From Siphlonurus alternatus (Eukaryota > Arthropoda > Insecta > Ephemeroptera > Siphlonuridae): a stretch of 64,000 nt of DNA. Location of the stretch: NCBI GenBank assembly GCA_949825025.1, contig OX463784.1:7199431-7263430 (forward strand), in the 5' to 3' direction. Shown piece after piece: positions 9,777 to 27,836 of the stretch. The first letter of the stretch is position 1. Each line of letters opens with the position of its first letter. The notes under the pieces were generated by a model. It made no database searches. It had not been told where the DNA came from and saw only the letters and a program-made list of their open reading frames with translations. The translations under genes and the position numbers were made by a program.

Positions 9777-12100
9777 CTAGGATTGTAGAAGAAATTCTTC
9801 TACTTATCCTAGGATTGACTTTGTGTCAGCTGGTAATGAAGATTCAAATCAGCTGATGTTACTATCTCAATAACAAAGGAAAATCTACATGCATATCCTC
9901 TCCGATATGCTTATACTGTATACTCTCCGAACTTTGCCTCCAAGAAAATTTTGTAAATTTTATGCAACAAAGGAAAAATCAACCTTAAATGTTTTTTTAT
10001 TGCAGAAATTGATAGAGGGTGCAAAGTTATGCTACCTTGATTTTTTTTCAGATTTTTTACAGATCAGTAATTATTTTTGAAAAACTATTGAAAGTTCTTT
10101 TTCATGACGTCACGAGACGCCGCTTCTTAAGAAAAAGATAAGACTTGCCGCTTCGTGACGTCACAAAATCGACTTTCAATAATTAAAAAAAAAATAGTAA
10201 CCGATCTGTAAAAAATCTGAAAAAAATCAGAGTAGCATAACTTAATTGCACCCTCTATCCATTTCTGCAATAAAAAAAAAATTGAAGTCGATACTCCTTT
10301 GTTATTTTTATATTTTTATGCAACAAATGTGGAGTGTGTTTGTTTTCTTATTGTAAGTAGTTGCTGGGATATTAATTTTAATATACTGTATATGACGTGA
10401 TCAATGTTGACGTTTACAACCAGTAATCGAAATAAATTTATTATTTATAAAATAAATAATAAATTTATAAATAAATATGCTTTATGCTACCAACAAAAGT
10501 TCAAAATATTGAAATAAAATAAATTAAATATTATTATTATTTATTTTCAAGGGTTTTCCGGCGTGAAAATTTTCTCCATAAGCCCCCATGTTAGAAAATG
10601 TAAATTTTTTCTTAGCAAATATTAAAGCTATTAATTTGAAAACATCTATGCCCCTACCCCCCATTTAGGGTTAATTTTATAATGAATCATGAGCTTATTT
10701 TGCTCTAAAGAATTTGTGTAATTCCAAAATTGCAATTTCGATTATTTTTGTTTTGCATAATATGTTTGGATGGGACGGTGGAAACACCGCAAAATCAGCT
10801 GACATGAAGCCTCTATTGTTATTTTTTTTTATCAAATGGAGAGGAAAGAGGCGTTGTGACATCATAGTCATGAATTTCTTTCTCTATGTTTGAGTGTGCA
10901 TGACTATGACGTCATAGCATTTTAATAAAGTTTAATTTTTTTAAAAAAAAGAGAAATTTAAACTCGTGGTTTTCTCCACTTTAATATGCATATGATAAAT
11001 TCTTGCAGCTTGTTCACTGATGAAAATAAACCAGTGCTGAAAAAATAGGGTATAAAAAGCGTACTGCTCCTATTTCTCTACAATTTTTTCTATAATAATT
11101 AATTCTATATTTTTACGTTAACAATGATTGATTAAAGATAATATAACAATGTCAGTGTTACTTATTAAATAAAAAAAATTATTGAGTACATGAAGCTATT
11201 TTTATTTATTTTTTAAATTAATTAAATTGAAAAATAATTTTCATTAGAAAAGTTTTTACCTATAAAATTAATATATTTTCTTATTCTAATCAAATTAAAG
11301 AAATTCACTATAGGGATACTTGCATCTTTTCATAAAAAATAATATTGTGCATTGATATTAAATATTCATGTACTGCAGTTATTTTTGTACTAAACTTGTA
11401 TTATAATAAATAATTATGATTCCTTATGATACTGTACGGAGATATTTTAAAATTTATTATAAATTTATATACGAGCATGCAATTATTATGAGATGAACTC
11501 AAATAACCAAATAAATAATTGTTAAACTAATAATTTTATGTATTTTTTTTATTAATATATAATATTTTTTTTTACGTTTACAGAGGCCATCTGCAGCTGT
11601 GTTTAAACACCACTTAATTTAAATTTCTGTGAAATGTAATATCTAAATGATGATATTTTTATTTTGCATCGTAATTTATCATCATACAAAACCCACCAAG
11701 TAAAAAAATTAAAAAAAAATGCATCATATTAAAGTTTGGTTACACAGTAACGAAAAATAAGCAACTGTAATAGATTTTGTTGTAACTTGTAGGATAATTG
11801 CATGAGTCGGGGTTGGGGGGGGGGGAAGAAGCCACCAATTTTTTATGACCATGTAGAAAGAAGGCTGGTTTTCCTACCTACCCCCAATTCTTGGCATTGG
11901 GAATTTATTACTCCTGATTATTTTTACTGTGTAATAATTTCAGTATATTTTTAAAACACAAAGTGGTAATTAAAAGACTTTAACTTCTGACCTTTTCTTT
12001 ATTTGTCTCAATTTATAACACAAAGTGAGTCGAATTCAACGTCTAAATTTACTGCACTAATTTCCACTTTAATTTGTATTTTTTATGCAGCTCAGTTACA
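9777..12100. other. Spacer CTL-2 to CTL-3, partly duplicated
   Basis: No gene is seen. It holds a family A MITE, a CRE palindrome (10852-10925) and a repeat at 10550-10830 ending GGACGGTGGAAACACCGC. The block from about 11580 (CATCTGCAGCTGTG) to CTL-3 is homologous to 19268-20311 upstream of CTL-4, which indicates tandem duplication of gene plus promoter. Confidence 0.6.
9965..10305. mobile_element. MITE family A copy downstream of CTL-2
   Basis: Ends AACAAAGGAAAAATCAACCTT and AAGTCGATACTCCTTTGTT, with the central TGACGTCA hairpin. The right arm supplies CAATAAAAAA near 10268, the first AATAAA after the CTL-2 stop. Confidence 0.85.
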
Positions 12101-12101
12101 T

Positions 12102-12145
12102 TATATAAACTAATTTGAGCCTATTTTACACCACAGTTAAACATC
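12102..12145 (+). promoter_or_regulatory. CTL-3 core promoter
   Basis: TATATAAA at 12102-12109 followed by CCACAGTTAAAC around 12131. It lies in a longer upstream block shared with CTL-4 (about 11720-12150 versus 19855-20310). Confidence 0.7.
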
Positions 12146-12152
12146 ACTTGCC

Positions 12153-13142
12153 ATGGCGAAGACAACGACGTTTGTTTTGTTATTGTTGGAAGGGATGGTG
12201 TGGGCTGCCAGTGTACCTGTAAACCCCGAGATCCAGGTGAGAATTGTTAATTAATAATTTATAATTGTGTGATTTCCCGAACGATTTTTTAAAGTGTTTT
12301 CTGAATATTATTGAAATTTTTGTTGCATTAAATTGAATTGAATTTTGTATTGTCGATTTTTTCAGATTTTTTTAAAAATCCTCCTTTATTCTTTAATTAA
12401 ATTCATGTTTGCAAATTGTTGTGCATGACATTATATATAGTCATGTACTAAATTAACAGGCAAGCATAGGGAAAGACGGTGCAAGGCTATGCCATATGAC
12501 ATTACAGCGTCTTTCTTCTTAATTTTGAGGTTAGAGGGTTACAAAACACATGAAAGGAATTGACAATACTATGTACCATTCATTTTATGTTCCAGGTAAA
12601 AAAATAATAATTAGAATTTGTGATTTTTGTGTCACTTTTGTTAAAAAATTGCACCACCCACCCAGCACCTCTCCCACAGCCTAGAAATCAGTTTTAAAGT
12701 ATACATTTCCATGGAGCGAGGAAAGCGAGAAAATCACGTGCCGCAGTCAATCAGAGGCTCGGAATTTCCTCACCTTGCGGGGATATCGCCAAGATGGCCG
12801 CCATACGAGATGGAAGCAAGTACGCTTTTCTCGCCCCGCCAAGCTCCGCTAGACATTCGCTCCATGGAAATGCACCCTTTAATCTCTGTTTCAGCGCGCG
12901 GTCGAACAGCTGACGTCACGTCTGACGGTGAACCAAAGTTTGTCAGCTGGAGGAGAAGGGGGCGTGGTCCTGATGCCTCCCACCTTCAGTGTGGACATTT
13001 GGAGCCTCCTCAGACTCGCCGTGCACCACGAGGTACAACCTCAGTCATATACTGAAGAGACCTTAAAAAATGCCTATATTTTGTTTACACGGAATCGGCA
13101 ACGATGTGTATGTGTATTGGATTTGATATGTCCATATATATG

Positions 13143-13192
<50 letters not shown>

Positions 13193-14530
13193 CATGTCTT
13201 TAGTAGTTTTGTGTGAACACATCGAAAAAATTGCCAAGAGTAACTTTCATGATTTTTCTAGATGTATTATATGAATTATAAAAATTTATATAGGGAAAAA
13301 TTATATTTCATGAGAAGTTATTTTTTTTTTATAAATAATAATAATAATAAAGAAATTACTAAAATGGATGCAATATCCAGAATCTTCGTAATAATTATAT
13401 TTAGCTTACTAATAATAAATTATAGCTAAAGGATTACGATAAATATATAATCTGAACATGTTTTGTAATGATAATTTTTCTTTTTAGCTTCAACAACAAC
13501 AAACTACTCAAACCACAGCAAGAGAATCTCGATATGCAGCGACAAATGGTCCCTCCAAAATATATTGTAAGTTTAAATCGTTACTATTTCTCTAGCATAT
13601 CTAATAAACTGAATCTATTTTCTTTTTATTGCAATTTAGGATACAAGTGTTGCATTGTCGATATTTTCAGTGTTTTTTAACACTGAAAATCATAAATTCG
13701 TGATGCAAAACATCAGTTTTGCAAATATTTTACAAACAATATAATTATTGGTACAGACATTACATACAATATGGACATCAAATCAAATAATTTATTAATT
13801 TTTTCCTATAAGACAAGTCACAGAAAATACAATAGATATTATACGCAAAAAAAATATTGTAAAAGATAATCAATTATTATTTTATTCACATTTTTTTTTT
13901 TTTGTTTTTTTTTCAAGTAAAAGTCACCTTACATACTTTTTAAACATATTAAAGTTTTTTTTTCTTCACTTCAATGTCTTGAGGGAGATAATTGAAAACA
14001 ATTTCGTGGAATACATTACCCTATCTTCATATGCTGCAGTTTGATGTTATTCCAAAACAAATGAATCCTTATCATGTTAATAAGAAATATTTTAAGAGGG
14101 TAAAAACAAATTGTGGGAAAAAATAATAAATAACAATACATATTAACTAAAAAATTAACTAAAAAGCCTGTAACGTAGATATGGACTTTAAATATGTTAG
14201 CAAAAAATATCATGCAAATTCTCTCTTAGAATTTTTTTAAATTACTTTAAATTAAAATATTTTTTTTTATTATTATTTTTTATTTTTTGCAGCACGATCA
14301 CAATTAAATCTCGTGAACCTGGGAGGAAGAGATTATTTTTTCTCACGACATCAAAAAGTAAGTAATATACAAAATATTGTTAATCTCTTGCAGTACTTAA
14401 TAGTCAATTTATATAGGGAGTTTTATCATACAATATTGTCATTTAGAATTTAGAGCTGTAAATTAGTGTTACTAATTATTGTAATTAAATTTGTGAATTA
14501 GTTAAAATTGATTGTTAATGTTTGTGACTT

Positions 14531-14561
<31 letters not shown>

Positions 14562-17243
14562 CACATTAACACATTTTAGCAGCTAACAATTTTGTTATGA
14601 AATAATATAATGTTAACAAATTTATTTACATATACACAAAATGTTAAATTTAATTGGAAGATTCCATTTCTTTTACTAACTTCATGCTAGATACTCCATA
14701 TATTAGAAAGACTTAATTTCGCTACTTTTTTTTTAACTATCTGTAGATTTCGATTCCCTTAATTTTTAATTAATAATTTTAATTAACAATTTTTAATCAA
14801 TGATTTCTTGCAGTTATCTTGGATCGACGCTGCCTCATTCTGTCGCTTCTACGGTATGGCGCTAGTGTCGGTGGAGACCCGCGAGGAAGATTTACTTATC
14901 ATCAACCACCTCAAATCCATTGGTAAGAGTTTGCATAACTGACAGAGTTGCAGGATTGCAGACATTTTTGGTTGTTCTGCAATTCAGAGGCTTTTTTTTT
15001 ACATGATCTTTGAGCTCGAGGCGGGGTAGTGAATAGAGATTAGGGGGAAAAGGATGCTGGCCACGACCTGTTACGCATCCCATGAGAATTTGCTGAGGTT
15101 GAGACTGAGGGAACTGTGGAAAACTTCAGTCAGGATGGACACTTCTACTTTTTATCAATGGACTAAAGTGATGTTCAAATCCTGGGGAACCACACACAAG
15201 TACATCAATGCACTGAGTGGATAGAAAACGAGACGAATACCCTTATGGCCAGTTCTTATAGTACAAAATAAATAAGACGATTCATAAGACGTTTGTGATA
15301 GTAACTGTGGTGTTCCAGACTTTGGACATTAATTAGACATTAATTACCTTGGTTCATTGAATAAAAAAATTAATTTTTTCCACAGTTTCCTCAGTCTCAC
15401 CTCTGCAAATGTTAAGACGCGTAACAGCCAAGGCCCCCATCCCTTCCCACCCTAATCACTTCCCATTACCCCGCCTCTAGCTTCAAGCTCATAGCGATGT
15501 ATTGTCCCTGTAAAAAAATCTATGTTTTAAAGCTTAGTAAATATAAGTATAATCCTGAACGTAGCACAATTTCATAGAATTTATAACAATTTTAATCTCC
15601 CACCATATTGAGTTTCAGATTTTAAATAACTCTTAAAACACAGCATATCACACAGACTACTTTCACAATTAAGATTCACTTCATTCAGTACGTATACTTT
15701 TTATAAATCTTATATCGATATTAAATTAACAGCTAAGTAAAATATTTTACAAATAATTCTATACAAATAAAAATAAAAATAGCATTTTTTTTTAAATAAA
15801 AAAGAGCATAACTGAAATATGTTATAAAGAAAACTCATTTCCCAAAAAAAAAAAAAAAAAAAAATAGAACCCCTAATAATGACACGATGCAACCCGCGTA
15901 ACAGTTCTGTCTGAAGAGTTGCATAGATTTCAAGTCAGCAGGCGTTAAACAAAAATGGTGGCTTTTCAATAAAAATATTACCAAAAAGTTTTCAATAATT
16001 ACTACATTTATAAAGATAAAAATTAAAAAACTTTATTTTTTAATTTTAAATTAGTAAAACTTTAAAATAATATTGTATTGATTGAAAACCTAATTAATAA
16101 AAAACCATATTAATTTTTTTAGTTGCATCTGTAAAATTTTGCCTATTCTGTATGTGTTTGGCCGGGTCTCGTTAGATCACCGAAGTCAAACAACGCCGAG
16201 CGTTGTTATTAGTTGGATGGGTGACTATTTTCGACGAAAATCACGCATCTTACAGCGGTTATTGCATATTAATGCAATTAAATTAATGCATATTTTTTTA
16301 ACTACGTGGTTCCTCTCATGGTTTTGGACCATGCATTTCCAGTTTATTTACAAAAGCTGTAGCGTCCATTTTGATTGATGTTTCCACGTTTCCCTCAGTG
16401 ACCGGTAAATTTGGTCCGATGGATTGTTAGGCTGTGGCCGCTCTCATTTCCAACGATTCACAAAACACTCAAGTTAGGGTTTCGGAAGGTTCATATTTAT
16501 AATTATTGATGGGTTTTGATATTAAGGTATAACCTGAGAATTTGTCTGTCAAGGTCAAGAGGCGTGGCTATAGTGGCAACACTGTTTGCATTGGAATGCA
16601 AATAATTTTTTAGGAGGGAGTGGTGACATCAGTCCTTGAGAACGTTGCCACATTTCTCATCACATATAGGAAACGATCATCGCCACGGTTCAAAATATAT
16701 GAAAACAATTCAGAAAAATAGTCTAAAAAATTAGGTTTTAGTAAAAAAAAAAAAAAAAAGTAAAAGAATCTGTTGTATAGTTTTTTTGCAATGCTAATTA
16801 ACAAATTTAACATTGGAAGGATACAAAATTCTCATTTAAATAAATTAATTATAATTAAACCAATGGTTAAAAAATTCCGAAAAAATTCAGAGCTAATTTG
16901 ACGATTGTTGTAAGTCCACCAAATTAATTTGAAGAAAATCTGTTGTAGCGAATTTTTCGTCCAAATTTCTCAGGTTAAGCCTTAAGTTATATAAAAACAT
17001 TAAAAATTTTGACCTTTTTTCACAGGTCTAGGTGGCAAAGTGGTAGTTTATACCTCTGGCAACAAGATCGGACGCTCCACCTACCTTTGGTTAAACGGTG
17101 CTCAACTTATATACGAACACTGGAGACCAGGACAGCCCGCTGATCCCGCTTCTGAACATTGTCTCTGTTACTTTGAAGGAGACTGGCATGATTATCACTG
17201 CTTTGGATACGAATCACACTTCATTTGTGAGCAGGAAGATTAA
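12153..17243 (+). CDS. CTL-3: secreted C-type lectin (230 aa)
   Basis: Exons 12153-12236, 12895-13032, 13488-13566, 14293-14357, 14814-14922, 17026-17243, with the same phases as CTL-2; 693 nt including TAA. Signal peptide MAKTTTFVLLLLEGMVWA. Exon 2 protein is identical to CTL-2 and CTL-4. The C-type lectin domain has C132, C204, C217 and C226 plus one extra cysteine, C206 (in HCLCY), with no obvious partner. Motifs: GQPADPA in the EPN/QPD position and WHD instead of WND. The 2.1-kb last intron holds SINE fragments, a 5S-derived SINE and a 456-bp TTAA element that ends 44 bp before exon 6. Probable AATAAA about 440 bp after the stop (near 17687). Secreted lectin by family; ligand unknown. Confidence 0.92.
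12340..12545. repeat. Dispersed repeat in CTL-3 intron 1
   Basis: GTATTGTCGATTTTTTCAGA followed by TTAAAAATCCTCC is shared with 20845-20890 in CTL-4 intron 1 and resembles 6760 and 36680. Confidence 0.55.
12704..12872. mobile_element. Short GC-rich foldback element
   Basis: Perfect inverted ends CATTTCCATGGAGCGA and TCGCTCCATGGAAATG, 169 bp. Ends 22 bp before CTL-3 exon 2. Confidence 0.8.
13144..13189. repeat. Poly-T run of about 46
   Basis: Uninterrupted T run in CTL-3 intron 2, about 110 bp after exon 2. No SINE body adjoins it. Confidence 0.9.
14530..14554. repeat. (TA)n microsatellite
   Basis: About twelve TA units in CTL-3 intron 4. Confidence 0.9.
14990..15260 (-). mobile_element. 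SINE, minus orientation, head-truncated
   Basis: GAGCTCGAGGCGGGGTAGTG, GACCTGTTACGCATC and the core GACTGAGGGAACTGTGGAAA, then GGATGGACACTTCTACTTT. In CTL-3 intron 5. Confidence 0.8.
15340..15510 (+). mobile_element. SINE fragment, plus orientation
   Basis: CCACAGTTTCCTCAGTCTCA, AAGACGCGTAACAGCC and CCATTACCCCGCCTC, the inverse of the adjacent copy at 14990-15260. Confidence 0.75.
15865..15970. repeat. Repeat shared by last introns of CTL-3 and CTL-4
   Basis: CCCCTAATAATG, GATGCAACC, AGTTGCATAGAT and CAGGCGTTAAACAAAAATGG match 24662-24770 in the homologous intron of CTL-4, so it predates the gene duplication or is a separate family. Confidence 0.6.
16130..16505 (+). mobile_element. 5S rRNA-derived SINE, degenerate
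   Basis: Head GGGTCTCGTTAGATCACCGA, AGTTGGATGGGTGAC resembles the 5S rRNA internal promoter; the body ends CTCAAGTTAGGGTTTCGGAA. Divergent from the cleaner copy at 19403-19800. Confidence 0.8.
16526..16981 (+). mobile_element. TTAA MITE family K, copy 1 (456 bp)
   Basis: Flanked by TTAA (16522-16525, 16982-16985), ends GGTATAACCTGAGAA and TTCTCAGGTTAAGCC. Near-identical to 47420-47878. Its right end is 44 bp before CTL-3 exon 6. Confidence 0.9.
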
Positions 17244-18473
17244 TATTTTGTGTCAGCTGGTAAAGAAGATTCAGATCAACTGATGTCAACATTTTAATCA
17301 ACAATAGACAAGCGCATATTTTTTGTCAATGTCAAGCTATGTTATATTCAAGGATCTTGTACTTTATAGATAGGCTAGGTCTATAGCATTATAGTTACTG
17401 AGGTAAAAGGACATGGTATCATGGCCACCGAGTGCAATATTTTGTATTGTTTTGTCTTTACAGGCCATGATAAGATGGCGGATATCCTATTGTTTTACCA
17501 CCCACTTCCTCCTCAAAACCTTGCCTCACTGACGGCAGTGCCCCCACCTATCCATAATTATACAAGATCCTTGGTTAAATCGAGATTTCAAGTGTTCCAT
17601 GACAGGAAAATTTTCACAATGAGCCACCACATTAGAAATTTTGATTTTTGTCTCAGTAAATTAAAACTATTAATTTGAACCCTTTGATAATAAATCAATC
17701 AAGAGCTCATTCTTCGCTTAAAAAAATTAAGTAATGCTAAAAAAGCTATTTCGCAATTTTTGTTATATATAAGTTTAGATAGGACGGTATGGGAACACCG
17801 TATAATGAGCTGGCTTAAGTCATTTTTTTTATCAAACATGGAGAGAAAATGCGTTGTGACGTCATAGTCATGTAAAGTCTTTCCCTATATTTATATATGT
17901 TTGTTAAATTTAATATTTGAATGATTACATGATATTACAGCGTGTTGCAAAGGATATTTAGGGCTTTAAAATTTTATAAAAAATCAGAACAAAAACTCTC
18001 CTCTATCAAAATATGTAAAAACAAATCTTGTAGCTTGTTCATTGATGGGAATAAAAAGTTTTTTAAAATAAAACTGTTCCGATTCCATTTAATTATTTTC
18101 CAATGATTAATATAATATAACTTGGTGTTAATTGCTTAAATAAACAAATTTATTGAATTCATGCAACTATTTTTGTTTATGCTTATTTTTTAAAATGATA
18201 ATTTTGAAAAATGATTTTCGTTGCAAAGTTTTTAACTTTAAAATTGTTGTATTTTCTTCTTCTAATCAATTAAAGAAATTTATTTTCTGGATAATGATAC
18301 TCGAATCTTTTCATGATAAATAAAATTCTCCGTTGATAAAAATTGTTATAATGCAATTATTTTTTATTATTATACTTATTACATTAACAAATGATTCCCT
18401 TAGGTACAAAAATATAAATTATAAAATTTATTATATAATATAAGAGTATTTATTAGTTATTAAAAGAGGCATT

Positions 18474-19154
18474 CACAAAGCCCTAAGGCCACATTTAGGG
18501 CTCGATATTGGGGAATTCTCCTACATTTTTTTTTAATTTTTTTTCAGGTGCTCTATGCCTTAAAATAAATGTCCCAAAACAAAAAATTTTCAATCTTCAA
18601 AATTGGAGACATGGGAATTTTTTAAAAATCTTCCTTCTTTTGAATTTAGTGCCAAAACGTGACGTAGAAACTGCCTAGCAGGCGAAATTTTCCTGCAATA
18701 AATTTATATTTTCGATTATCACTCTTAAAATAAACTGATATTGGATTCAAAACTATTGATACTAGGGTAGAAAAGCCTGCTGATTTCGATTGTGTTACTA
18801 AAATTTATAGCCAATCACTCCTTGACGCTCAAATTATGATATCAGGCAGTTGTTGTGTGTTAACTAGGGAGTTTCTACGTCACAATTTTCAGGTTTGCGC
18901 GCAGGTTGCATACTTTGCCCCTATTCTAATAATCCCTTCAGAGTCCCCAAATTTGAGTTTAAAAAGTTGAAACTTAAGTCAAACTTATTGTTAATATGTA
19001 CCCTATCATAATATAGTAGTTAAATTAAATTTTGAGTTGTAAGAGAATTCCCCATTTAAAGCCTGATTTTAGGTATGCTTTTTAGACCCAAAATTTCTGG
19101 TCTTAAATTATCGAGCCCTAAATGTGGCCTTAAAGCTTTGTGAATGCCTCTTTA
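18474..19154. mobile_element. Foldback element family C, long copy (about 680 bp)
   Basis: Inverted ends AGAGGCATTCACAAAGCCCT and GCTTTGTGAATGCCTCT, with CCACATTTAGGGCTCGAT arms. A short 137-bp derivative lies at 29095-29231. Confidence 0.85.
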
Positions 19155-19402
19155 GGAGATTAACTAAAATAAATCATTGTTCAAATAATAATTATTAAAT
19201 TTTTGATTAACACTATAATATGCTAATTTTTCTTCCTTTTGTGCTTATACTTTATAGCATTACTTGTATCTGCAGCTGTGTTGAGAAATGACATAAGTAT
19301 ATAGGTAAAGTATATTTAAATGGTGATGGTTTTATTTTGCATTGTAAATTCACCATCATCATACATAAAAATCATCTATAAAAAAAAAGTATATATATAT
19401 AT

Positions 19403-19800
19403 ATGGGAGGTGTGGCGCAGTGCGCTTGACCGGGTCTCGTCAGATCACCGAAGTCAAGCAACGCCGCGCGTGGTTAGTAGTTGGATGGGTGACCATTTTC
19501 AACAAAAACCACGTTTCCCACCCAGGGGTAAAACGTTGCGCTTTTCCACTATGTGGTTCCTCTGGCTTTGGACCATTGCACTTCCGGTTCATTGACAAAA
19601 GCTGTAGCGTCCATCCTGGCTGAGGTTTCCATGTTTCCCTCAGCCGCAGGCAAATGCCGGGATGGATTTGCAAGGCCGTGGCCGCCCTCGTTCCAGAAGA
19701 GCCCGCGAAACGCTCAAGTTAGGGTTTCGGAAGGTTCGGGGTTTCAAAGTAGTATGTAATTAGTAAATAGAAGTACCCAATAGGGTTTGATTAAAAATTA
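19403..19800 (+). mobile_element. 5S rRNA-derived SINE, near complete
   Basis: The head (about 19430-19495) reads GGTCTCGTCAGATCACCGAA, AAGCAACGCCG, GGTTAGTAGTTGGATGGGTG, which matches the 3' half of 5S rRNA including its internal promoter. The body contains GGCTGAGGTTTCC and TTTCCCTCAGCC. The tail is CCAATAGGGTTTGATTAAAA followed by A/T-rich DNA and a (TA)n tract. This is the SINE3 type. Confidence 0.88.
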
Positions 19801-19803
19801 AAA

Positions 19804-19808
<5 letters not shown>

Positions 19809-19840
<32 letters not shown>
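19809..19840. repeat. (TA)n microsatellite at SINE tail
   Basis: About sixteen TA units immediately after the 5S SINE. Confidence 0.9.
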
Positions 19841-19842
<2 letters not shown>

Positions 19843-20261
19843 CATTCATGTCATCAACTATAAGACTTTAATGTTAGAGTTTAATTACACAGTAACAACA
19901 AATTTAACATGTGACTGCAATAGCATTTTTTTTATTATTATTTTAACCTGAAAATTTAGTAGTATAATTTGAGCTAAAGCATTAAGGTGTCAATAACTTT
20001 TCAGGCAATTTAAAGAAATCTGGTTTTTATCCTCTCATTTCTGGCATTTCCTGATTTTTTTTTTTTACTGTGTAATAATTTCGGTATTTTTCAAACACAA
20101 GGTGAAAGTTAAAAGATTATTTAACTTTTGACCTTTTCATAATCTGTCTCAATTTATAATAACACGTGAGTTTCTTCGAATTGAACGTCTCAATTGACGT
20201 CCAATGTCCAATGTACATATGTCCGCTTTAATTTACAATTTTTTATGCACCCTAGTTACAT

Positions 20262-20300
20262 TATATAAACTAATTCGAGACTGTTTTCGCCACAGTTAAA
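20262..20300 (+). promoter_or_regulatory. CTL-4 core promoter
   Basis: TATATAAA at 20262-20269 and CCACAGTTAAAC about 25 bp downstream, matching CTL-2 and CTL-3. Confidence 0.7.
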
Positions 20301-20311
20301 CATAACTTACC

Positions 20312-25803
<5,492 letters not shown>

Positions 25804-25839
25804 TGTCAGCTGTTCAAGCCAGCTGGTTTACTATATGCA

Positions 25840-25845
25840 AATAAA
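25840..25845 (+). terminator. CTL-4 polyadenylation signal
   Basis: AATAAA 37 bp downstream of the CTL-4 stop codon, the first such hexamer after it. Confidence 0.5.
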
Positions 25846-25978
25846 TCTGCTTTTTAAAGGATTAATCTCAATTAATTTCATTTCGGAATCGGTTGATCAA
25901 ATGGGGAACATTGGAAGTAAAAACTTAATTATCTCAAAATAATAATGCGTTAATTACTTTCCATGAATTTTATTTCAT

Positions 25979-26394
25979 AATTAGGTTGCTGCATGCCATT
26001 TTTTTTACTAGCTCAAACGAAAGAGGAGGTTGAGAAATACACCTGTGAATTTCATGCGATTTTTTTTTTTTTTTTTTTTTTTTTAGTACCGCATCTTGCC
26101 TAAAATGGAGATATAAAAAGTCACGTGATCTGGAGGCATCGCCTATGACGTCACGTTGCTATAGAAACAAATAATAAACAAGCAATAATTAACCAAGGTC
26201 TATATCGATTAATATATTTGTTTTCATAGAAACGTGATGTCATATAGGCGATGCCTCCAGGTCACGTGACTTTTTAAAGCTCCATTTTAGGCAAGATGCG
26301 GTAGTAAAAAAAAATCGCATAAAATTCACAGGTGTATTTTTCAACCTCCTCTTTCAACTGAGCTACTAAAAAAAAGGCATGCAGGAACCTAATT
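25979..26394. mobile_element. Foldback element family H (about 415 bp)
   Basis: Ends TAATTAGGTTGCTGCATGCC and GGCATGCAGGAACCTAATTA. Long arms include CCGCATCTTGCCTAAAATGG, AGTCACGTGA and GGCATCGCCTATGACGTCAC. Downstream of CTL-4. Confidence 0.88.
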
Positions 26395-27004
26395 ATGCTT
26401 GGCTCAAGTGAAATAGCTTGCAATTTTTTTTAGTATATGTATATTTCTTGATAGAGTATTATTATTATTATTATTAGTATTTTTTTTTTGTATTTAAATA
26501 TTATTTAGAAATAACATTCAATTGTCAAACAATTATCTGAAATTTGGTATTTTTATTTGTTACTTTTTTATCTGTTTCACCAGTACATTTATTTTACAAA
26601 TTTGTGTATACATTATTGCAACTATGTTTGTCTGCACATAATAATAATAATAATAATACATACATACATACACAGTCTTTCCTACCCTAAATGTTAGAAT
26701 TTATGATTGTCATTACTTATTACTGAAAAAACTATGTGACATTTTTTTCTGCGTATTTTGATTAAATTTATGAAATTTCAAATGTGTTTGAACCTTTTAT
26801 TTAAACACCCTCAAAATATAGAGAATTAGTATTAATATTTTAACAGTTTTTTGTTTTATTGTGTATATATCAGTCTAAAATACACTATAGAATGGGTAAC
26901 GTGGAAAAGGATAGTCATGCAACATCTTTTTCTATGCTTGCATAATGGATATAAGTATTTACATGACTATAATGAAGTCGCATCTTTTTACACCACAGTT
27001 AAAA

Positions 27005-27050
<46 letters not shown>

Positions 27051-27414
27051 AAATAAATTGACATTACTTGAGTCAAAGTCCAAAAATAAAATAAAAAATG
27101 CACGTATTCCTTTATAGAAGTGAATTTTACATAGTATAATGGTTACAACTATATCCTTTATCGCAATTAATTGCATAATATTCGAACATTTAAAATTAAA
27201 TATAGAATCTATATGATTCTACATATTAAAAAGTATATAATTCACATAATACATACAGTAATAATATAAACAATATTGTTAGCGTAGATAAGAAGAAATT
27301 TTTGAAGGGGTTCATGTATAGAAAAAAGTCCAAAGACAATAAAAAATCAGGGGGGGGGGAATATACATCCGTATATTATATTGATATAGATCAATAGTGA
27401 TTTTTTTCTCACTT
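26395..27414. other. AT-rich spacer between convergent CTL-4 and CTL-5
   Basis: No gene is seen. It contains (ATT)n and (AAT)n tracts, a CRE-like palindrome at 26900-26985 and an A42 run at 27007-27048. Confidence 0.6.
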
Positions 27415-27806
27415 GGGTAAGGTAACACGGAATAACTGATTTTGTAGTCTCATTTGATTAACATGTATACCTTAGCAAATTCACAAAAACTCTGCAAAAT
27501 ATTTGGAAAATAGATCTTGGTACCTAAAAGCCATGGAAAAAATTTCAAGACAATTATTTGAGCCGATTTTTTTAAATTAAGTTTTTAGTTTGGCTCTTCA
27601 TGGGAAAGCCCTATGCTGAAAAATAAAAAAATTTAATTAAAAAAAAAATTGGCTCGAATAATTGTCTTGAAATTTTTTCTACGTAATGGCTTTTTTAGGT
27701 ACTAAAATCTATCTCTCATTTTTTTTCAGCATTTTTGTGAATTTGCTAAGGTTTACATGTTAATCAAATAAAACTAAAAAAACAGCTGATCGGTGTTCTC
27801 TTTCCC
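27415..27806. mobile_element. TTAA-type MITE family B copy next to CTL-5 stop
   Basis: GGGTAAGGTAACACGG at the left and GGTGTTCTCTTTCCC at the right, with TTTGATTAACATGTATACC arms. Only the right flank keeps TTTAA. Its end is about 30 bp from the CTL-5 stop codon, so the 3' UTR probably runs into it. Confidence 0.8.
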
Positions 27807-27836
27807 TTTAAACAAAATTCGATCTAAAACTCCAGG

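Larger units (their letters stand above)
17244..20260. other. Spacer CTL-3 to CTL-4
   Basis: No gene is seen. It holds a repeat at 17580-17825, a CRE-like palindrome (17862-17945), a 680-bp foldback (18474-19154), a 5S SINE (19403-19800) and the CTL promoter block from 19855. Confidence 0.6.

Noticed and set aside
12711..13203. Two overlapping plus-strand ORFs of 91-114 codons
   Set aside because: They are read-through frames of CTL-3 exon 2 plus a foldback element and a poly-T run; splice sites define the real exon 12895-13032.
19430..19495. A functional 5S rRNA gene
   Set aside because: Only the 3' half of 5S is present and it is fused to a SINE body with an A/T-rich tail; the same arrangement recurs at 16130 and 39745.
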